From an uncultured Oscillospiraceae bacterium (GTDB lineage: Bacteria > Bacillota > Clostridia > Oscillospirales > Oscillospiraceae): a stretch of 64,000 bases of DNA. The stretch is from assembly GCA_910579965.1 (NCBI GenBank), contig CAJTWF010000005.1, positions 39,996 through 103,995 on the forward strand. The letters run 5' to 3'. Position numbers and translations under genes: made by a program. A model generated the notes under the pieces. The model was given only the letters and a program-made list of their open reading frames with translations. It was not told the origin of the DNA and did not search any database. Shown here piece by piece: positions 60,278 to 64,000 of the stretch (the first letter of the stretch is position 1; every line of letters begins with the position of its first letter).

Positions 60278-60913
60278 TTAGGCAAAAGCGATCAGCATGG
60301 ATGCGAGAAAATTTCCGCCGCCATGCAGCAGGATACTGGGGATTATGGAGCCATTGAAGATTTTTTCGTTCAGCCACCCCAATAAAAACGCGCCTGTTCC
60401 CGTGAAGAGAAAGGTTAAGGTGTGATACCACAGCCCCACATCCAGTCCTGCCGCCATATACAGTATGTTGTGCATCAGGCCAAACAAAACAGCCTGTAAA
60501 ATAATTCCTCCCACAATGCCGGTTTTTCCGCACAGTCTCTTGCACAGAAACCCTCTGTATAGAATTTCCTCCGCCATGCCGTTGGCGATAAAATTTTCAA
60601 TGAGGGCCGGCAAAACAGCCGCCGCGCCCAGCCCCGCAAAGGCGTTGGCGGATACGGAGGCGCTGCTTTCTATGTATGCCAGGGTCTGGGGATCCACAAG
60701 CTGTGTGAAATCAAAATTGTAAAAGAAGGCATATAAAACAGCAAACAACAGCAGTATCCGCCAGCTGCTTTTTAATTGCGGCCGAAAGAAGCCGATCCAT
60801 TTCAAAAATCCGCCCGCTTGTCTGTGTTTGAAAAACCACCAGAGAACCGGCAGAAATGAAAATACGATCAGATTGACCGCCGCTGTTGTTACGCTGGAAA
60901 GGACAAGCTCCAA
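60278..60913 (-). CDS. CPBP-family intramembrane metalloprotease
   Basis: A 211-residue polytopic protein of the CAAX protease / bacteriocin-processing (Abi) family. The three catalytic motifs are present: MAEEILYRGFLCKRL, LFGLMHNILYM and ILLHGGGNFLAS. TTG 60913 is chosen because GAGGTGG (60919-60925) lies 5 bases before it; a longer frame reads through the A/T hairpin repeat and is rejected. By family it cleaves prenylated or membrane peptides, but no substrate is near. Base composition is clearly less GC-rich than its neighbours, suggesting recent acquisition. Confidence 0.82.
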   Translation of the reverse strand: MELVLSSVTTAAVNLIVFSFLPVLWWFFKHRQAGGFLKWIGFFRPQLKSSWRILLLFAVLYAFFYNFDFTQLVDPQTLAYIESSASVSANAFAGLGAAAVLPALIENFIANGMAEEILYRGFLCKRLCGKTGIVGGIILQAVLFGLMHNILYMAAGLDVGLWYHTLTFLFTGTGAFLLGWLNEKIFNGSIIPSILLHGGGNFLASMLIAFA

Positions 60914-60922
60914 GAATACCAC

Positions 60923-60974
60923 CTCTAAAGTTTTTCTTTTTGGTTCTTTTTCTTTGTTCACAAAGAAAAAGAAC
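60923..60974. repeat. A/T hairpin repeat, copy 9
   Basis: Identical to 38038-38089. It contains GTTCTTTTTCTTTG (60943-60956) pairing with CAAAGAAAAAGAAC (60961-60974). Its left end abuts the ribosome-binding site of the CPBP gene. Confidence 0.85.
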
Positions 60975-60975
60975 G

Positions 60976-61476
60976 CTATTCCACGCAAAAGCACAGCACC
61001 CTGGCCTCCGAGCCGTCCTGGTAGGGGCTGTCCCCCGGGACGTTCTCCACCGCCCCGGCGGCGGCGCGCTCCGCCACCGCCTGCCAGAAGGCGGCGCTGG
61101 TCTCGTTGCGGGGGTGGTACTTGATCTGCCAGTTCCCCTTGAACCGGCGGAAGATCTCCGCCATGGCCGCGCTGCCCACCCCCCGGCGGCGGAAGGGGTA
61201 GGCCACGAAGAACTCCGCCACCGCCCAGTCCAGGGGCCGCCCGCAGTCCGGGTGGCGGTTCACCAGCACAAACCCCGCCAGATGCCGGTCCGCCCGGATG
61301 AACCAGGCCGCCCGGTCCGGCTGGGTGAAGTAGCTGTCCAGGTAGCGGTATCCGTACAGCCCCTCCTCGTTGAAGGGGATGAGATCGTATTGTGAAAACT
61401 CATAGTTGTATTTTTCCAGTAAATTACGGAGCGTCTCCTTCTCCACCGGGAGAACCGCTGTCAATTCCACCTGCAT
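60976..61476 (-). CDS. GNAT-family N-acetyltransferase
   Basis: A 166-residue acetyl-CoA-dependent transferase. The N-terminal helix-rich part (VEKETLRNLLEKYNYEFSQY) is followed by the core strand AAWFIRADRHLAGFVLVNRH. The acetyl-CoA loop is YPFRRRGVGSAAMAEIFRRF, and IKYHPRNETSAAFWQAVAER is the last helix of the fold. The substrate is unknown. GAGGAGGAGA precedes the ATG. It lies 14 bases after recO, and the A/T hairpin follows its stop. Confidence 0.85.
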   Translation of the reverse strand: MQVELTAVLPVEKETLRNLLEKYNYEFSQYDLIPFNEEGLYGYRYLDSYFTQPDRAAWFIRADRHLAGFVLVNRHPDCGRPLDWAVAEFFVAYPFRRRGVGSAAMAEIFRRFKGNWQIKYHPRNETSAAFWQAVAERAAAGAVENVPGDSPYQDGSEARVLCFCVE

Positions 61477-61490
61477 GTGGTCTCCTCCTC

Positions 61491-62240
61491 TCAGCTCAGG
61501 CTCTTATAGAAGTCCAGGGTCCGGAACCCCCGCTCCAGCACCGTGTGGACATACGCCTCCGCCGCGTCCGCCAGCAGGGTCAGGTCCCGGTCCGGCAGGC
61601 GGAAGTCGCACAGATGCCGGACCTCCTGACGGAGCACCCACCGCATGGCGGTCAGGGAGGCGGGGCTCAGGGGCATGGACAGCCCGCGCTCCCCTCTGCC
61701 GCACTGCCTGCACCGGATCACGCCCCCCGCCGTATCCAGCAGGGGCTCCGCCGGGTCCGGCACGCCGCAGCAGGCGCAGGCGTCCGTCAGGGGCTCAAAG
61801 CCGGCCGCCCCCATCAGCCGCAGCTCAAAGGCCGCCTTCACCAGCTTCTCCGGCCGCTTGAGGGTCCCCAGGGCGTAGAGGGCGTTGAGCAGCAGGGATA
61901 AGACCTCCCCGCTCTCCGTGTTCTCCTGGGCCACCGCCTCCGTCAGCTCCGCAAAGTAGCTGGCCAGGCTCAGAAGCCCGATGTCCCCCCGGACCCCCTG
62001 GAAGAGCTCGATGGTGCTCCCCTCGGTCAGGTACTGCCAGCCACGGCTCTCGCTGAGGGTCAGCTCGCCGTAGGCCAGCAGCTGGGTGCAGGCCGTGACC
62101 CGGCTCCTCCGGCTCCTGGCCCCCTTGGCCACCACGGGCAGCTTGCCCTGGGCCGTCAGCAGGGTCAATATCCTGTCGCTCTCCTTGGTGTCCACCGCCC
62201 GCAGCACGATGCCCTTCACTACCGTCCGTTCTCTCGCCAT
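61491..62240 (-). CDS. recO: DNA repair protein RecO
   Basis: Mediator that helps RecA load with RecR and RecF. The protein is 249 residues. The OB-fold N-terminus has VVKGIVLRAVDTKESDRILT then LLTAQGKLPVVAKGAR. The zinc-binding cysteines are CACCG and CRQCG (about 164-188), and a helical C-terminal domain ends EAYVHTVLERGFRTLDFYKS. AGAGGGACAAGAG precedes the ATG. It follows era and the tiny yqzL-like gene, as in Bacillus. Confidence 0.95.
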   Translation of the reverse strand: MARERTVVKGIVLRAVDTKESDRILTLLTAQGKLPVVAKGARSRRSRVTACTQLLAYGELTLSESRGWQYLTEGSTIELFQGVRGDIGLLSLASYFAELTEAVAQENTESGEVLSLLLNALYALGTLKRPEKLVKAAFELRLMGAAGFEPLTDACACCGVPDPAEPLLDTAGGVIRCRQCGRGERGLSMPLSPASLTAMRWVLRQEVRHLCDFRLPDRDLTLLADAAEAYVHTVLERGFRTLDFYKSLS

Positions 62241-62258
62241 CTCTTGTCCCTCTATGTA

Positions 62259-62280
62259 GACGGCGGGAGGTCCCGCCGTC
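62259..62280. terminator. Perfect palindrome overlapping the yqzL-like stop
   Basis: GACGGCGGGA (62259-62268) pairs with TCCCGCCGTC (62271-62280). There is no T-run, so processing or attenuation before recO is as likely as termination. Confidence 0.45.
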
Positions 62281-62365
62281 AGTCCTGTTCCCCGTCCTTC
62301 CTCGTGAGAAGATAGAACGCCGGCGCGCCGGTGGCCCAGAACAGGTCCCAGTATCTATCCTCCAA
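62279..62365 (-). CDS. YqzL-family small protein
   Basis: A 28-residue peptide, MEDRYWDLFWATGAPAFYLL then TRKDGEQD, from TTG 62365. GGGAGGGAGAGGG lies just upstream. The W-x-x-F-x-x-T-G-x-x-x-x-Y-L-L-x-K pattern is that of YqzL, the small protein encoded between era and recO in Bacillus, and the same order is kept here. Function is unknown. A palindrome overlaps its stop codon. Very short genes like this are usually missed by gene callers. Confidence 0.7.
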   Translation of the reverse strand: MEDRYWDLFWATGAPAFYLLTRKDGEQD

Positions 62366-62443
62366 TGCCCTCTCCCTCCCGCCCTTATGTTGGGCGGAAA
62401 GGGGACGGACCATCCGTGGGAAGTTGTGGGGGATTTGGCTCCC

Positions 62444-62992
62444 TTACAGCGTTTTCACCATGAACAGGAAATCCGCGTAGGTCCCGTCCCCGTACCGGAA
62501 GGCGCGGGGCACGGTCCCGGTGGTCTCGAAGCCGAACTTCCGGTACAGCGCAATGGCCGGCTCATTGGCGGACACCGCCTCCAGCTCCGCCTGCTCGTAG
62601 CCCGCGGATTTGGCCATATCCAGGATCTCCCCCAGCAGGGCGGTCCCGATGCCCATGCCCCAGAATTTTTGATACAGGGCGATGCTCACCGCACAGCGGT
62701 GGCGGGTTCGGTTTCGGTTGTTCACAGCGGCAAAGGAGCAGGGTCCTGCCAGCTGTCCGTCCACAAACGCCAGCAGCATCAGCCCCCGGGGGTCATCCTG
62801 TTTCCTCCGGATAAATTCCACTTCCTCCTCCAGGCTGGTTCTGACCTCCTCCGGCTCCCGCGTAAGATAGGGCGTCTCCCCGGCGGTGGCCTTCAAATAG
62901 TCCACCAGCATGGCCGCGTCCGCCTCCTCCCCGCGGCGAATCAGACAGGTCCTCCCGCTTTTCAGTGTGACGGTTTTCTCCGTATATTCCAT
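62444..62992 (-). CDS. GNAT-family N-acetyltransferase
   Basis: A 182-residue transferase. CLIRRGEEADAAMLVDYLKA is the usual first strand-helix, and the acetyl-CoA loop is YQKFWGMGIGTALLGEIL (Q/G-x-x-G-x-G/A type). NEPAIALYRKFGFETTGTVP is the classic GNAT end. The layout resembles the YhhY/RimI-like branch, but the substrate is unknown. AGGGGAGCGGC precedes the ATG. It lies 12 bases after era on the same strand, so era, this gene, yqzL and recO form one transcription direction. Confidence 0.88.
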   Translation of the reverse strand: MEYTEKTVTLKSGRTCLIRRGEEADAAMLVDYLKATAGETPYLTREPEEVRTSLEEEVEFIRRKQDDPRGLMLLAFVDGQLAGPCSFAAVNNRNRTRHRCAVSIALYQKFWGMGIGTALLGEILDMAKSAGYEQAELEAVSANEPAIALYRKFGFETTGTVPRAFRYGDGTYADFLFMVKTL

Positions 62993-63004
62993 GCCGCTCC
63001 CCTC

Positions 63005-63916
63005 CTACTGCTCGTCATACCCAAAGGAGCGGACGTAGTTCAAATTATCCCGCCAGTTCTCCTTCACCTTCACCCAGGTCTCCATGTAGACCTTCGCGCC
63101 CATGAACCGCTCGATGTCCTCCCGGGCGTGGGAGGCGATTTTTTTCAGGGTGGCCCCGTTTTTGCCGATGATGATGCCCTTGTGGCTGGCCTTCTCGCAG
63201 TAGATGGTCACGTCCAGATCAATGATCCCGGGGGCGGAGCCGCCGCCGTCCCGCTCGGAGAATCTGGTCACCTCCACCGCCGTGCCGTGGGGCACCTCCT
63301 TGTCCAGGTTCCGCAGCAGCTTCTCCCGGACGATCTCCGCCGCGATTTGGCGCTCCGGCTGGTCCGAGGTCATGCCGTCGGGGAAGAGCTGGGGGCCCGG
63401 GGCGGCGTATTTCTCCAGCTGCTCCATGAGCACGTCCAGGCCCTCCTTCCGCTGGGCGGAGATGGGGATAATGGCGTCAAAGGGATAGGCGCTGCTGTAG
63501 GCGGCCATCACCTCCAGCAGCTGGGCCTTCTCCACGGTGTCAATCTTGTTGATGACCAGCACCGCAGGCAGCTTCTCCTCCCGGATCCGGTCAATGAGGG
63601 CCTGCTCCGGGGGTCCCACCTTGGCGATGGGCTCCACCAGCAGACACACCCCGTCCACGTCCGCCACCGACTCCCGGACCACCTTCACCATGTAGTCCCC
63701 CAGCCGGGTCCGGGGCCTGTGGAAGCCCGGGGTGTCCAGGAGGACGAACTGGGTGTCCCCCCGGTTGGCCACGCCGGAGATGCGGGTGCGGGTGGTCTGG
63801 GGCTTGGAGGAGACAATGGCGATCTTCTCCCCCACCAGGGCGTTGGTGAGGGTGGACTTGCCCACGTTGGGCCGTCCGGCAATGGTAATCATGGCTGTTT
63901 TCTTGATCTCGTTCAT
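63005..63916 (-). CDS. era: GTPase Era
   Basis: Essential GTPase for 16S rRNA maturation and 30S assembly. The protein is 303 residues. G1 is GRPNVGKST, the switch region TTRTRISGV, G3 LLDTPGFHRP and G4 VINKIDTV. The C-terminal KH domain carries HKGIIIGKNGATLKKIASHA and ends ENWRDNLNYVRSFGYDE. AACTTTCAATTTGAGGATTACCTGAG-type upstream spacing could not be resolved to a strong ribosome-binding site; ATG 63916 is kept because it gives the standard length. Confidence 0.97.
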   Translation of the reverse strand: MNEIKKTAMITIAGRPNVGKSTLTNALVGEKIAIVSSKPQTTRTRISGVANRGDTQFVLLDTPGFHRPRTRLGDYMVKVVRESVADVDGVCLLVEPIAKVGPPEQALIDRIREEKLPAVLVINKIDTVEKAQLLEVMAAYSSAYPFDAIIPISAQRKEGLDVLMEQLEKYAAPGPQLFPDGMTSDQPERQIAAEIVREKLLRNLDKEVPHGTAVEVTRFSERDGGGSAPGIIDLDVTIYCEKASHKGIIIGKNGATLKKIASHAREDIERFMGAKVYMETWVKVKENWRDNLNYVRSFGYDEQ

Positions 63917-63948
63917 TTCTCAGGTAATCCTCAACTTTCATTATTTAA

Positions 63949-64000
63949 GAGCCTGTTTAAAATCTCCCCGCGCATGTCTTGGCGGCGTATTTTCCGCCCT
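63949..64000. repeat. Truncated relative of the 161-bp MITE-like element at the window end
   Basis: GAGCCTGTTTAAAATCTCC, then GTCTTGGCGG and TTTTCCGCC, follows the same layout as 41981 onward (GAACCTGTATTCACAAC, GTCTGGCCAG, TTTTTCCCGCC). The rest lies beyond the window. Confidence 0.55.

Overview
The window is the replication-origin region of a high-GC, spore-forming Firmicute, most like gut Oscillospiraceae of the Flavonifractor / Pseudoflavonifractor / Lawsonibacter type. That placement is inferred from gene order and sequence style; no search was run. The evidence is the pair of divergent origin operons, with dnaA-dnaN-yaaA-recF-remB-gyrB-gyrA leftwards and rpmH-rnpA-yidD-yidC-khpB rightwards, plus spmAB, an AbrB regulator, GdpP, RemB and YqzL.

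Bases 1-13.8 kb hold the end of a class A PBP, a phosphohexomutase, an S11 D,D-carboxypeptidase-like protein, and a one-carbon/folate block. A tetrahydrofolate riboswitch controls an unusually long FolT. It is followed by fhs, a small island with a DUF6809 gene, two tandem XRE regulators and a 139-bp inverted-repeat element, then fchA, folD, a DUF1576 membrane protein and 5-formyl-THF cyclo-ligase. Together these import folate and interconvert formyl-, methenyl- and methylene-THF. A cobalamin end-assembly operon (cobS, a degenerate cobU-like gene, cobC) closes this part; cobT and an intact cobU lie on the other side of the origin.

Bases 13.8-31.6 kb are the origin core. Seven DnaA-box-like sequences lie between dnaN and dnaA, and near-consensus promoters drive dnaA and rpmH. 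A roughly 600-bp inverted-repeat element splits recF from remB, and a lipoprotein gene splits gyrB from gyrA. After khpB the usual mnmE-mnmG-rsmG genes are replaced by cobT-cobU, then prmA, a YcxB protein and a methyltransferase.

Bases 31.6-45.4 kb are mostly minus strand, so head-on to replication from this origin: tilS-(DUF1648)-hpt-ftsH, gdpP-rplI-dnaB, spmAB, and a VTC / DUF4956 / CotH-kinase cluster. A divergent OmpR-type two-component system stands next to that cluster. Bases 45.5-55 kb hold this system, thiamine pyrophosphokinase, a soluble hybrid histidine kinase and a three-gene nucleoside-type ABC transporter with no binding protein. Bases 55-64 kb are minus strand: a lipoprotein, a LUD protein, YitT, MutS2, a CPBP protease, two GNATs, and the era-yqzL-recO group.

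The intergenic spaces are unusually rich in repeats. There are nine or more copies of an A/T hairpin that often sits between convergent genes, a 161-bp element with TTA direct repeats plus a second copy cut by the window end, a paired 49-bp repeat, and the two inverted-repeat elements above. No tRNA, rRNA, CRISPR array, prophage or transposase gene was seen.
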